A DNA stretch of 64,000 nucleotides, taken from assembly GCA_035048815.1 (NCBI GenBank), contig JAUCBN010000016.1, forward strand, positions 4,208,501 through 4,272,500, written 5' to 3'. This document shows, piece by piece, positions 11,922 to 25,076 of the stretch; the first letter of the stretch is position 1, and each line of letters begins with the position of its first letter. The notes under the pieces are model-generated. The model was not told the DNA's origin, searched no databases, and saw only the letters and a program-made list of their open reading frames with translations. The stretch is from Abelmoschus esculentus (taxonomy: Eukaryota; Streptophyta; Magnoliopsida; Malvales; Malvaceae). A program made the translations under genes and the position numbers.

Positions 11922-14150
11922 ATAATTTAACTATGATTAATTGCTCATAGTCGTTGTCTATAATTTAGTGGTTGGGTCCATCAGATATTAAAATCTATAT
12001 TTAAAGATATTAGAAGGGATTTTAATTATATTTACTTCTTAATTAATAAGTTGAAGGGGACTTGACTATCCTAACCAAATATCCAAGCCAACATGTACTT
12101 GGGTTGATGTCAAATGAGGAAATACTGAACAAGAGAATTAAAAATGACATTAAAATAATTGAGACAGATTCATATGGTTCATCTTTTATAAAATTAGGAT
12201 AGAGAATTATGGTTAACACCTTAACAATAAAAGTTATAGCAAAAATAAGAATAGTCGACGGGAAGAAAGGTACGATCCTCATCAATCATCATTTGACTCA
12301 TTTCTTTTTATTTGTTCGTATATTTATAATTTATGAAACTATTTATGATTAAATATTAAATGGTGTTATGTTTAGGGATGACCTATGGACAGATTGGTAG
12401 AGATAAGTTCAATTTTAAGTATTCAAGTTTTGTATGTTAGCTGTATTGAAAGGGATAAGGTTATTAAGAGGTGCGGAGCGACGATTATTGTCTCCGTTCC
12501 TAAAAAAAATATTTTATTTTAATTTTTTTATATAAATTATTTAAAAATTTATCTTATTTTTAAAATTTTTGAAATTTTAACTTTGTTATAACCATTTTAT
12601 ATATATGAGTTTTGTTCTCTTACCGCTCGGTATTTATTAGTTTAAGCAATATAATTTTTTTTGTGTCATTATAGTTTTGGTTGTTCTGCTTTAAATTCTA
12701 GTTCTTAAACCATAAATTAATTTAAAATTTTATATTATAATAAAAATTCAATTAAAAATCTTAGAACCTAAATATTAAACCTTAAATACTAAACACTAAA
12801 TTCATTTAAAAATAAATTATAAAAAATATTTAATAAACCATGAACAATAAATCATAAACCTTAAACAATAATACTAAACCCTAAATTCATTTAAAATTTA
12901 AATTATAATAATAATTTATTTAACAAACCAAAAACTCAAACCCTAAACCTTTAACCTTAAATTCATTTAAAAATTATAAAATATAATAAAATTTCACTTA
13001 ACAAACCTTAAACCCTAAACACTAATAACTAAACCATAAATAATAAATTTTAAATTTATTTAAAATTTTAAATTATAATAAAATCCATTTTGGGTTTAAG
13101 GTTTGATAAATAATTTTTTATTAAATTTAAAGTTTTTATTGAATTTTGGATTTAGCATTTCAGGTTTTGTATTTAAAGTTTAAGGTTTGAGTTTGATATA
13201 TAAATTTTGATTATAATTTAAAAATTTTAATTTATTATATATAAAATTATTTAAATAATATTTTAATTAAATTTATTAAACTAAATCTATATTATGAGAA
13301 ATTAAAAGAGTAAATATAAAAAATAATAATACATGTATATTGGTGTTAGTGATTTACGATATAAAAATGTGTTTTGTGTAATGGTTATGTGTTGCTTATA
13401 CTTATGCAGAGTTGGTTTTGACTTCTCTCTTAAGTATTTTTGATTGTATTTTTTAGATAGAAAGGGACATATCACCACCTAATTAAAGAAAAAATAAATT
13501 TAATAAATCAAATATAAAAATAAAATATTCTAGTAAAGTTATAATACATGTCATCACTTAGTCAAATAATTAAATTATTTTATTAAAAAATTAAGATCGA
13601 ATTAAAAAATGTATAAAAAATATAAATTTATAAATAATTATATATTTTATTTTTAACTGTCATGTTATTTTTTTGTTACTTTTTAACAATAGATGGTTAT
13701 ATTAAAATTATTTTAATAGTTGTGATATATTTGCTACTCATTTGTCTACGTTTAGTCGTAATCGTATTTATTAAGCATGCATAAAACTATACATTGTTTG
13801 TGTACCAAAACATACTCGATTTTCTATATTTTTTCCCTCAATCAAGTCCACTATTCGTCTCCCTCTCTTTCCATTTGAAACACAGAAAGAAGGTAAAAAG
13901 AACAGACAAGGAGTGGAAGACTGCGTATTATTGTTGTTTCATCCAAGGCACCATCTAAAATTTCAATTCAAAGACAGCTATTATGAACTGATGCCATACA
14001 GAGCTAGGTGCTACTAGACAGGACACCAGGAACCTAGGACTTGCTGGCTCTTAACATGGAAAGTTCTCCCGAAAGAAAACCCCATCCAAAGGGAAAGGAT
14101 GAGAAGAAATAAAATAATAACACCAAAAATACATACTTGTTGAATGCTGG
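11922..14150. other. AT-rich intergenic DNA with AAACCCTAA-like inverted arrays
   Basis: About 12690-13080 holds loosely periodic words (AAACCCTAAATTCATTTAAAA and variants). About 13080-13200 holds the inverse complement (TTTAAGGTTTGAG and variants). No gene seen. The stretch from about 13860 to 14156 is probably the 3' untranslated region of the CCCH/WD40 gene to its right. Confidence 0.5.
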
Positions 14151-14156
14151 AACGCA

Positions 14157-17100
14157 TCAGGGCTTCGGAACAGCTTCTGCCCACTTCCACACTCTAAAAC
14201 CAGTTCCATCACCAGTGAAAAAGAGTCCACCAGGGCCTACCTCAATTGCACGAATCTCTTGCTTAGCGAAAATTTTACCCTTCTCAGAGAACCTTCAATC
14301 ATAGGGATGGTAAAAAGGAATTCACATAAGAAAAGCATGGAAGGACCCCAAAATGGAGAAACAACAAATAGATGCGTGTACTAAGATAAGAATCAAGTCC
14401 TTAATAACTTACGAGGGCAGATCATAGAGGCGGACAGAATGGTCATTGCATGCACACAGCAATACAGGCTTGGATTCTGAGTCATGCATTCCTTGAAGAT
14501 TCAACAAGCCCTGGAAAGAACAACCAACAGTTCAATAACATCCCAATGTCCTAGGAAGTAAACCAAGGGGGGAAGGAACTAAAAGACATAATTGAAACCA
14601 TTAACAACATGAAAATCTTCCTCAAATCTTTTGGTAATTAAACCATCATATAAACAAGAAAAACTAGAGACATTTACATTTTGCGCTACAGTAAGCAAAT
14701 CTAAGCTTTGACGATGTTCGTATCTAGAATGGATGCCATGGATATTGAAGATCAAGTTATCTTGTCTCATAACAAATCCAAGAAACTTCCCAAAACAGAC
14801 CTGACTACACATTAAATTTCATCCTGAATGTAATCATCTTACAATGTACACCAAACTGTTTAAGTACATATGAAACTTGGAAAAATTTCTTTTGATAATG
14901 CATATTCCTAAACTATTAGTTATGACCACAAAACATGGAAATTAAGATTATCTCTACCCTGAAAAGCTGAATCAATACACAGCCACGAAATCCTCTCAAA
15001 ATAAACTATCCCCCTCTCCGCCATTCCCACGTAACTCAATTTCAAAATTAAAATGCAGAGCATAGAACTCTTTCTAGCACATCAAACAAAGCTAAGTAAC
15101 ATTCTCTTCCCTCAATCATTATCTTCACTTTCAATCACCGCACACAGTTACACCCTATTATCCTGCCACTGCCACCTGTAAGAACTAACATAAACAAGCA
15201 AAGAACATTGCTGATCTGATATTCAGTTTTTTAGTTCCCTCATTCTTTCCTCAAGGCTCCCACCCCTCTTTCCTTTTAACTACTAATTACATCAAATCAA
15301 AAGTAGCTTGCATAATGTATGAAAGAAATAACACACATGTTCTTCGTTGTGAGTGTATGTGGCTTCCAAGTTTCCATTCTCGGTAGCTACCCACACCTGG
15401 AAAGAAAAACATAAATCCAAGAACTTTAGGCAGAAAAATATAACAAATACGGAAGATAAAATAAATCATAAAAAGGCACTAACCTTTATTGTTTGGTCCA
15501 ATGAGCAAGATAAAAGAAATTGTTCCCAGCAAAGCAAGGACATCACAACATTAGTGTGCTCTGTCAAAGTCTGAAGACACTGCAAAGTTTCTAGACTCCA
15601 GGCCTGAAAGAAAATATATTAGTAAAAATGATAATTTTCTATGAAAGTAAAAAATCAATAAAAAGAATAAAGCAAAACATGCTATAATGGTGGTTAGAAA
15701 CTAATCAGAGATTCAGGATGATACCTTTATAGAATGGTCCATGGAACCAGAGTATAGTCTATTAGCTCCAACAACTAATGATACAACTGCAAGGGTGTGA
15801 CCCTTAAGCGATGCTGCTGGTTCAAAGCTGTTAGTGGCAGCATTAAATTTCCATACCAAAATAGTACCATCCTGCAATAAACAGATATTGTTACCAGAGG
15901 ATCAGCACTGAAGTGCTACAGAAATAGAGATACAGGATTAAATGCTATGGGAATTGCATAAACATAACAGAGTGAGATTTGCCCAGCGAAAATCCCCAAT
16001 TTTGACTCGTAAAATCTGGTGCTCATTTAGAGAAAGCTCATTTCACATTTTACAGATCTTTCAAGGTAAGTGGCAATTTTATGAGATGATGAATGACAGG
16101 CTACCAAAAAGAAAATTGCCTCAATGGATGAGTTAATTTAGCAAAACCCAAAACAGGAAACATGATGATGGATACAAGACTGAACACACGCAGAACAATA
16201 TATTAATATTTAGAACATTACCTGTATGCCAGCAAAGAGCAAATCATTACCCACAACCATAGTATAAACTTGCCCAACAGGTCCACTAAGACTGAGCTCT
16301 TGGTTAGTTTGGGTGTTCCATGCCTGCAAAATGATTGCCATTTGAATCAGATATGAGAAATCATCAATCTTCCAACTTCTGATACAACAACAGTAACAAA
16401 GTAAAAGTTGGTAAGAGAATTTGCGTCAAATATTACCTTGACAACATTAGGTATGCCAACAAATAGCCAAGGACCTTCACTGATCATGCAACCTACTTCA
16501 CCACCAAGATTAAGCACACCCATACACTGCACGAAAGGTCACAGGTAAAATCAGATAAAAACATAATAATTATAAAAAAAAAATCGCCAGCACACACTAG
16601 CAAAAAGTGTATTTCGTTTAACTTTCACAGCATAATGAAATAGGTATTCTGCATGATCCCATGGGTATTTAGCACTTTAGTGATTCCATAGAAACGAAAA
16701 TAGTACCCTTCAAGTTATCTGATTTTTCAGATGGACACATCTACCAAGCAGGACAGAACTTATTGCAGATTCTTGTTATTGAAATTGATTAATGCATCAA
16801 GTTTGGAGCCGTGGTAAATCTATCTTTTCTTTCCAAAAACCTAAATACTAAATTAAAACTGCAAATTTTTTAATTAAAAATAAACAAATTTAATCACACC
16901 TGACCAGTGTTGGTATCCCAAGCCCTAACAGTCTCATCTTTACTCCCTGTATAGAGCTTATCCATACCCGCTGGCAACACAATTCCAGTAACAACCTGCC
17001 CAAAGAACAAACTCATCATCATAATCATAATCAGTAGACCTAAGAATATGTTATGGCCCAAATTGAAACCCCCATGTATTGACTTTTTTTTGTAAGATCT

Positions 17101-17785
17101 ATATGGACCAAGGCTCTCCCACTCTAACAGTTAACTTTTAGATGTACTCCAAAGTCCAAAGGTTGACGCAAATGATGAATTGGTATGTTTCCACATGAGA
17201 AGTTTGTTATTTCTAGTAAGATTCATGTGAATGCAGAGTCTACCCACCTAATAACTAGCATTTGTAGTGTGATTCTTCAGAATTTCAAATCAAATCAACA
17301 CCATAAATGAAAAAAAGGAAGGCAAAGACACTTACTTTCTGGTGCCCATCAAGGTGATTCAACAAGGTAAAACCTTCCCCTAAACTCCAGGAATGTAGAA
17401 ACTTACACCTATCTCCGTAATTACAGTTCCCTTGCACCCAATAATTGCATACTTTCTCCGTTTTCCTGACCACCTTGTTAGCCCCCATTCTCCCCCAATT
17501 ATTATTATGATTATTATTGAAGTTGGGGCCTCGTCGTGGCGCCGGACCCGAAAATCCAGAATCATTCGCCAAACGTTTGGGTGCACCCGATCCGTTACCG
17601 GCGGCGGAAGTGGGGCCCGTAGGATGAGGCAGTTCACGGTGCAAGAAAGGGCAAGGGAAACGGCTACACTTACCGGCCCTCCAATGATAACAAACTTTCT
17701 GGTTTTTGGAGGAGTCGGTTGGTGGGGCAGCTGATGGACCTCCGAGCCGGTTAAAAACGCGCCGGTTGCCGCCGTCTAAATCCAT
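14157..17785 (-). CDS. CCCH zinc-finger / WD40 protein (ZFWD type)
   Basis: Nine coding exons: 17785-17336, 16995-16900, 16526-16437, 16323-16222, 15871-15725, 15603-15484, 15396-15337, 14510-14413, 14292-14157. All introns are GT-AG and the exons join in frame to 432 aa. CCCH finger 1 is at C32-C40-C45-H49, finger 2 at C113-C121-C127-H131. A WD40 propeller fills about 144-432 (LDGH start, DGTILVWKF, DHSVRLYD). This is the architecture of Arabidopsis ZFWD1/C3H48, about the same length, and the N-terminal MDLDGGNRRVF is typical. The family is thought to bind RNA or act as a WD40 scaffold in the nucleus; its target is unknown. ATG 17785 follows a GC-rich leader. No breaks seen. Confidence 0.93.
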
Positions 17786-18780
17786 AATCACCTATTTGTT
17801 TTTGTATCAGTAACAAAATATATCTGGGAACAAGCTTGGGATTCAGTGTCTGGGAACAGCGACGGGGAATCTCGGTGAGAAAGAATCAGTATATGAAAGA
17901 GATCGCCGAAACCCTAAATTGATCGAACCTATCGTATTTTATTTGTTTCTATTTCATGATGCAATAAGTCGGAGAAGAAGAAAGAGGATCATAGTGGTGG
18001 AGGAAAAGGATGGCTGCGGTGGCCGTCGCGGTTGAAGAAAGGGAGAGAAAGGCGGTGAAAGGAATCAAAACAAAATCGCGTCAGCTTTACGTTATCTACC
18101 TATATTTTCAACTCGTTTTAGGGAGTCTCGTCCATTTAAGGGTAAATTAACACTCATCACTATTGAATTATTGTATTAATCCTATTTTAATGACTAAATT
18201 AAATATTTTTCAATTAAACTATTAAATTATTTGTAAATATATATGAGTTGATAAAAATAGTGTAATTTTGTATTGTGTCTTTTATATTTATATATAATTA
18301 ATTTAATATAAAAAATTAACCATTAAATTGGATTATAACATATATTAATTATATTAATTTATATTAATTATCGTGTTATTATTTATGTATTAAGAATACT
18401 TTATTAGTTTGGTAGTCCGGTAGATAATTTTTTTAATTTAATGATTAAAATAAGATTGATACAGTCTGCACGTGTAAGTAGAGATGGACCAAAGAAGAGC
18501 GTTGGATTGCAGTTGTATATATGAAAATTTCAATTTCTTAAATTTCCCAGTCTTAAAATTTTATATCTTTTTATTTTTAAATTTTTAATATATTTTTTAA
18601 AAATTTCATAATTTCTGATATAAAATTTGTATACATAAATTTATCCAAATTTTAAATTGAATAAAAAAATCAAAAGATATTGAATGTAAAAACTAACCCC
18701 ACAACTCTCTGTTTTTTGTATTGGTGAGAGGAATGTTAATTAAATTCCTAGCTATTCAGTTTCAGTTTCACCCAACAGAA
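17786..18780. other. Promoter/leader of the CCCH-WD40 gene and tail-to-head spacer
   Basis: About 17786-18070 is relatively GC-rich and probably the 5' leader and core promoter of the minus-strand gene to its left. The rest, to about 18780, is AT-rich with no gene and probably includes the CBF 3' untranslated region. Confidence 0.5.
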
Positions 18781-18805
18781 TCACCCTTCAACAGTGACAG
18801 TGTTA

Positions 18806-19501
18806 TTAACAGTGGCTCCAAAGAGGTATGAAATCATCGGCGCCGTCGTATTCTTGCTCGTACTCCCCATTATAACCACAACGAGGAGGCGACATCATCA
18901 TCCCTGCTGCCATGTTTGCCAGAAAACTCTGTGTCCCAAAAACAGCCTCCTCGTCCAAATAAAAACCATTTTCCGACACTGTCATTTGCAGCTGCTCGAC
19001 CTCTTTGTTATCATCTCTCTTTGCATTTTCTTTGGAGTTTCCATCCCAATGCTCAATCGAACGAAACGCTTCTGCTGCCTCTGCCGCTGCCTTCTGGATA
19101 TCCTTGGGATCGGTAGAAGCCGGAACAGGAAGCCTCCAAGCCGAGTCCGCGAAGTTCAGGCAAGCAGACCTTCCTCTCAGAGCTATGGCAGCCACGTCGT
19201 GGGCACGCGCAGCCATCTCCACCGTTGGAAAAGTACCCAACCAAATCCTCGACTTCTTATTAGGCTCCCTTACTTCACAAACCCACTTCCCGGAGTTCTT
19301 ACGGCGGACTCCACGGTACACCGGATGCCGAGTCTCGCGGAATTTCTTCCTCCCCGCTCGTTTCTTCGGACAACTCGAAGCTAACATCACATCTTCATCG
19401 GAAAAATTCGCCAGTCGACCATTTCCACTCCCGGAATCCGATAGCGGCGACGAAACCGACCCAGAATCAACCCCGTCGTAATCTAGAGCAAAGAAATCCA
19501 T
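18806..19501 (-). CDS. CBF/DREB1-type AP2/ERF transcription factor
   Basis: Intronless, 231 aa. The AP2 domain is at about 61-118 with V74 and E79 at DREB positions 14 and 19, which favour the DRE/CRT element (core CCGAC). Both CBF signatures flank it: PKKRAGRKKFRETRHP at 45-60 and DSAWR at 119-123. An acidic C-terminus ends LWSHC; CBF proteins usually end LWSY. CBFs are nuclear activators of cold, drought and salt genes. The start was taken at 19501 because the upstream in-frame extension contains no family sequence. Lack of introns is normal for the family. A G-box at 19765-19770 and a TATA box near 19592 sit upstream. Confidence 0.95.
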   Translation of the reverse strand: MDFFALDYDGVDSGSVSSPLSDSGSGNGRLANFSDEDVMLASSCPKKRAGRKKFRETRHPVYRGVRRKNSGKWVCEVREPNKKSRIWLGTFPTVEMAARAHDVAAIALRGRSACLNFADSAWRLPVPASTDPKDIQKAAAEAAEAFRSIEHWDGNSKENAKRDDNKEVEQLQMTVSENGFYLDEEAVFGTQSFLANMAAGMMMSPPRCGYNGEYEQEYDGADDFIPLWSHC

Positions 19502-19591
19502 TTCTATCCGTCTGGAGTGAGTGAAGTTACTCTGAGTCTGAGTAAATGCCAAAGGAAATCTTTTTAAGAAGATGATATATTGCGAATCATT

Positions 19592-19598
19592 TATATAT
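19592..19598 (-). promoter_or_regulatory. TATA box of the CBF/DREB1 gene
   Basis: TATATAA on the minus strand, about 92 bp upstream of the ATG, consistent with a short 5' leader. Confidence 0.5.
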
Positions 19599-19764
19599 GA
19601 ATTTGTGGGTGAGGTTTCGAAAGGGATGTGCTCGTGGCTTGAGGGATTAAAAAAAGGAGGCCAACACGGAAAGATGAAGAGGATCCAGGCTGTTTGGACT
19701 GTGGGGTCAGTCAGGACTAGGTTTTGATGCCAGCTGTATGGGTTTTGGATTAAGCATTGCATGA

Positions 19765-19770
19765 CACGTG
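19765..19770. promoter_or_regulatory. G-box / ABRE-like CACGTG upstream of the CBF gene
   Basis: ACACGTGG core about 265 bp upstream of the start codon. G-boxes bind bZIP and bHLH factors and are frequent in CBF promoters (light, clock and ABA input). Function here is inferred from position only. Confidence 0.4.
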
Positions 19771-19919
19771 GGATATTGAACATTTTGACCAGAGAAATCA
19801 ATTTTTTTATCTGAAGCTGTCAAAGACCAAAGGGTCAGCTTCAGTTTGATCTCTTCAGACCCTTCTCTACACTCTTGTTGCTTTTCAGCATACATTTGTA
19901 ATTATACCCGGTTGGGCAT

Positions 19920-22740
19920 CATCAGTTATCCCACCAATTTAAATAATATTAGTCACGGTTTCAATAATCATCGATTTTTAAAAATTAGAATTAGTCTTGG
20001 TCTTGATTATATCAAATTTTAAATTTTAAGAATCGATCTCGTTATTGGTGGATACCGGTTTTAATACCGGATACCCAGTCAATTAATTTATTCTTAAAAA
20101 AATTAAGTAATTGGAGGAAAAAAAATTCAACCACTAATAATAAAATTAGAATATTGTAGACTTAAAATTAAAGTTTTAAAACCAATCATACTCATAATAT
20201 TCATACATAAAAAAAGAGTTTAATAAGAAAAATAAATAAAAGAAAACCAATACCCAATATTTGGTATTGGTCCCGGTACTACTAGGTATCCACTGAGTAC
20301 GAGGTCTAAAATATCAAGATCCAGTTTCGATCCCGGTTATGATTGGGACCTAAATTTTGGATCTAGTCTCGGTCTCACCGAAACCAATACCGAATAAAAA
20401 TCCACCGGATCTTATCGGATCCGAGACCAGGACCGAGTAATTGAGTATTTTATCCACTCCTAATTATACCCATCTTAGTTCAGCTGCAACAGCAACCCTA
20501 AACTATTTGTTAATGAGTAAAAGCATTGCAGATTTTGGGAGTTCTGTACAATTTATTAAAACATAATTTTTAAAAACAGTTCAGTTGTTCATAACCTCCA
20601 CTAATCGTAAAATGTGACTCTTAGAATTATCTTTTTTAAGAGTTCTTGTACGATCATTTTTGTTGCGTTTGTTCAAAATGTCATTGGTTTTATAGAAACA
20701 ATATTAATAAAAATAAACAATAAGATTCTATAATTAATTATCACATTTAGGAAATAATTATAACTCGTTTATTTTAAGGTATTTTTAAAATTTTATAATA
20801 AATTTCAATATTAACGTAATCTGATAAATATGATTTATCAAAATTTTAATAATTTTTTAAAAATTTTATATAATTATTTTTATTATGACCGTCTAAAACT
20901 TCATCGATTAAAATGATGTTTTACTGGTGTGCGCAGTTTGTTTGCGAATGTATAGCAGACTAACAGTTGGAGCTGAGTGCTGACTCTGTCAATCATTCAA
21001 TTTGCGTGCAATCTCATCAAACCTTGGTTTTACGAGATCAACCCACATCCTCAAGAAATGAACTATTAGAATGGACCTTTGACCTTATTTTGGCTATTGC
21101 ATCACATAGTGACTAAGGTTAACAATTTTTCTTTTAATCTTTATATGATTTATATTCGATAAACTATAGTAAAAACTTATAAATATCTCAATTTTAAAAT
21201 TTAAATTAAGGTATTGAATTTAGGAGTTTAAACATATATATTTAAAAATTAAGAACAAATGTTAAACGTAAAAGTAATATAAATAATTTTAATTTGTTGT
21301 TATGTTCGATTTAAACAAAATAAAACAAATATAATAATAAAATTAAAATTAAATATTACGTGGAGTTAATTGTTTAAATTCAAACAATAAAGAGTCAAAA
21401 ATTTAATTTAAAAAATGTAGACGAAATAAAGATCCAATTTAACTAAAAATTAAACTAACAAATATTAAAAATATTATTAAATCAAATTTTTTTGAGAAAT
21501 TCGAGAGTATTGAAAAAAATTGGCGATCATAAAATATCAATTTGATCAATAGATAATTTTATTTAAGTGTTTTTATTAAAAATCTTTTAATCTGGAAATT
21601 ATATAATTTATATTATTTTTGAAAGTGAAAGATTTTGTGTATCTTGATTTTATTTTTTTGTTCGTTAAATTTTAAAAAAACGGCGGCTAAGGGTGGAGAG
21701 TTTCATGGAAAGTTACCGAGGAGTGCGGAGAACAGCGGATAGGGGGCATAAAAGAAGGGGGATGTACGGTTTCAGGGTGATGTCACTCTACACGGTTGGC
21801 AGGTATATCCCTGAACAACTGCCACCTTTATGCTTACGTCATATACTTTGGCTAATTCAAGATCCTCATTTTTATCTTTAATTAGGTTATTGACATTGCT
21901 TATAAAAAGTATAGTTGAAAAAGTGATTTAAGATTGTTTAAAAAAATAATTTTAAAAAATTAAATAGCGTTTGTCATTAATGTAAAAAAGTAATTTTAAA
22001 AAGATAAAATATTTATTTTAGACATGATGTATTAATGAATTTAAATTATATTTAAAAATTTTAAATTTTTATTAATGTTATAATTATTAAAAATAAATTT
22101 AAATTATAATAAAAATATTTTTTTATAAAATTTAATTTAAAAATATGTAGTACATATTTTAAATTATATACGAACATACAATTATAAATTATTAATAAAT
22201 TTAACATAAATTAAAAATAAAATAATTTTATTCTCAAAATAAAATATTATAAATATATATTATTTTATAATTATATATGTATAAATATTATTTTAATAAA
22301 TATATTATAAGGGTAAATAAGTAATTTTATTTTTAAACTAGTTTATTCAACTCAAAAGCAAAAAATTTTAGTTTTTGAGTTTGAGTGAAAAAATTAATTT
22401 GAAAAACAATTAAAAACAAAAAAAAAATAACTTATATCTGTCAGAAGCACTTTTTAAATGCTTTTAGTTGCTTAAAAGCAACCAAAAACGGGGTTTTACA
22501 AGAATGAACACATCCTATTATTTTAAAAAAATATATCTTCAAATTAATTAGAAGAATATCTCGCGTTTTTTTTAAATACTTAAAATTTGTTATTTGTAAC
22601 CAGCAAATTTCGTTCTATGTAGAAAGATTTTTCGGATAATGTATTTTATTATTCATTTGTAGTCAGACCCTGTGACAATGAATTTGTAAATGAATCATAA
22701 TTTTTTTTTTTATTTTTAGTGATTTATATTTTGATTATTT
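19920..22740. other. AT-rich intergenic DNA with repeat debris
   Basis: About 19930-20460 is a repeat with GGTACCGG/TCGGTCTCGG-type words in both orientations, MITE-like. About 21680-21860 is a short GC-richer island with a 62-codon open frame of no recognised family. About 21890-22500 is very AT-rich and ends in an AAAGCACTTTTT-type motif common at plant MITE ends. No gene seen. Confidence 0.5.
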
Positions 22741-23159
22741 TTTGATATTTTATTGTGATGATACAGTGTTGCGGCGCAATATATAATATATTACAGGATT
22801 ATGTAACGGTTTTATACTGTAAAAATTGTAATACGATTCTTTCATTGTGTTGAGTTTAAAATACGTCACGATAACCTTAAAAAGGTTATGATGCTATTAT
22901 TACACTATGTTGGGCCACATTTTAATACTATGACCCACACTCTCGACCACAAATAACAACAGTCGCATCTTGAGCACGCAAAACATTTAATATACATGTC
23001 ACGGGACCATTATCTTCTTTCTAAAAGAAATATTTAGTAGGATATGCAGCGCTACCATTTATATATCGTCAAACCTTTATTTTAATTTTTGATGTGAGAT
23101 TAATATTTTCTTTGTCTCTTTTTAGATGTAACACATCCATGTGCTATACTATTTGCTTC

Positions 23160-24100
23160 CCTCTTAGTAACGAACAACACCACAAACGTGTGCAGCATTA
23201 AAGTCACCCCCGAAGACTAAAAGAGCTGCAGTGCAGCCATAATTCCAAGCAACTCATCCCACAATTGACTTTGTTCTGCCAATATACACGGCGCATACAC
23301 AAACACCATATCACACTCAAAGTAATCTATAAATCCAATACCCATTATCCCCTAATCAGTAAAAAGTTTCGATGAACCAACGATGTTGCCAGAATAGATC
23401 GCGTCAATCAGTATTCCTCCGAGGCAGGCACCAATCGATGGTGAAGCCACGTACTCAGAACAATCAGATGGCTAAACCCTTTGTCATGACCCGTTTTTAG
23501 GACTCACAAGAAAACGACGTACTTCCACCGTCCCACAAATAATATTTTTTATTGACTTTTTAAAAGTCAAAATTTTTAAATTTTGACTATAATTATGTTA
23601 AATATTTTAAATAATTAAATTTTATAAAATATATATTTGAAATCTACTCTATTAGAGGTTTCAAAAATATATTTTTTTCATATTTTTGTCAATAATAAAT
23701 TTTAAATAATTATTAGTTAAAGTTCAAAAAGTTTGACCCCCAAAAAATTAATAAACGACACTATTTTTGGGACAATACGCTGCGTTTTGGTGTAAAAGAA
23801 TAAAACCCAAAACTCTGTTAGGTTCTATTATTGTGAATATTGAATGAACACAGTTTTTTTCCTTCTCTTAAATTTTCTTTTAAAATCTCAACTCTTCTCT
23901 TTCTTCTATAGTCCTTTCTTCATCTTTCTTTCTTCAGACCCTAACCATTACACCCTTTTCACCGCAACATCATTAACTACTTTCAACTTTGTTTCTTGTA
24001 TAAAAACAATGCCACATTGTCGTTTCTTCACTAGTTCTTGAACCATCTTCTTCTTTGCCAATCCGCCTAATCCGCGGACATTCCATGTTAAGACCCTCAT
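23160..24100 (-). pseudogene. LINE (L1-type) endonuclease fragments, left duplication copy
   Basis: ATG at 24100 opens MRVLTWNVRGLGGLAKKK and then a FIQETK block, the start of an L1-type ORF2 apurinic endonuclease. After about 35 codons this gives way to unrelated sequence. Around 23480-23160 the same strand again shows endonuclease-like blocks (VYAPCILAEQSQLWDELL; a GGDFNA-like core one frame over). Stops and frame changes are numerous. It is a dead, interrupted fragment with no RT domain in the window. Confidence 0.7.
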
Positions 24101-24186
24101 CCTCCTACAAACTCAATTTCTCTCTCGCTCGACAATAATCCTTGTTATGTCCTACACAATCATGTCCTCATTACCGTCCGAACTAA

Positions 24187-24701
24187 AGGTGTGCATTCGG
24201 TTAATAAGGTTGATGGTCAAACTGAATTAACCAAAATCGAATTAACCGAAAATTTTAAAATTTTAATTGTTAACCAAACCAAATTACCTTTAATCGAATT
24301 AACTGAACTAAAATTACTTCGGTTAATTAACCGAATTAACCGAAATTTATTATAAATTTTGGTTAAATTATATAATAGTTCACTAAATTATGTTAAAATA
24401 ATTTTTTAGTCACAAAAATTTTAATTTATACTAATTTAATACAAAATTTAGTGATCATTTTATAATATAAAAAATTTAATGAATATTTTATAATTTTTTA
24501 AAAGTTAAATGACTAAAAATAAATATATAATATTTAATATAATAATTTTGGTTAATTAATCGATTTAGAACTGAATTAACCGATAATCAATTTTTTTAAA
24601 TTAATTATTAACTAAATTTACCAAAAATTAACCGACCGAATTAATCGAAATAATTTCGGTTCAACCAATTAATTCGATTAAAACCGAATAATACACACCC
24701 C
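24187..24701. repeat. AACCGAATTAACC inverted-repeat element, copy A1
   Basis: Starts GGTGTGCATTCGGTTAA and ends with its inverse (AACCGAATAATACACACC). The interior is AT-rich and non-coding. The four related copies in the window come from two per duplication unit. Probably a non-autonomous foldback element; the superfamily is not determinable here. Confidence 0.6.
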
Positions 24702-25076
24702 TAATCCAGACTAACACATAGGGGTGGGCATTCGGTCAATTCGGTCGGTGGTCGAACCGAATTAACCAAAACCAAATTAACCGAAATTTTTAAAATTTTA
24801 ATCGTTAACCGAACCAAGTTTTCTTTGACCGAATTAACCGAACCAAAATTATTTCAGTTATTAGCCAAATTAACCGAAATTTATTATAAATTTTGGTTAA
24901 ATTACATAATAAGTCACTAAATTAAGCTAAAATAATTTTTTAGTCACTAAACTTTTATTTTATGCTAATTTAATACAAAATTTAGTGACCATTTTATAAT
25001 ATAAAAAAAATTAATGAACATTTTATAATATTTTAAAAGTTAAATGATTAAAAATAAATAAATATATATAATATAT

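Noticed and set aside
21693..21881. 62-codon frame with a YRGVRR start considered as an AP2-domain fragment
   Set aside because: Similarity ends after six residues; none of the following AP2 residues are present.
23844..24041. 65-codon hydrophobic frame considered as a small membrane protein
   Set aside because: It is antisense to LINE debris and lies inside the duplicated repeat; the second copy does not preserve it.
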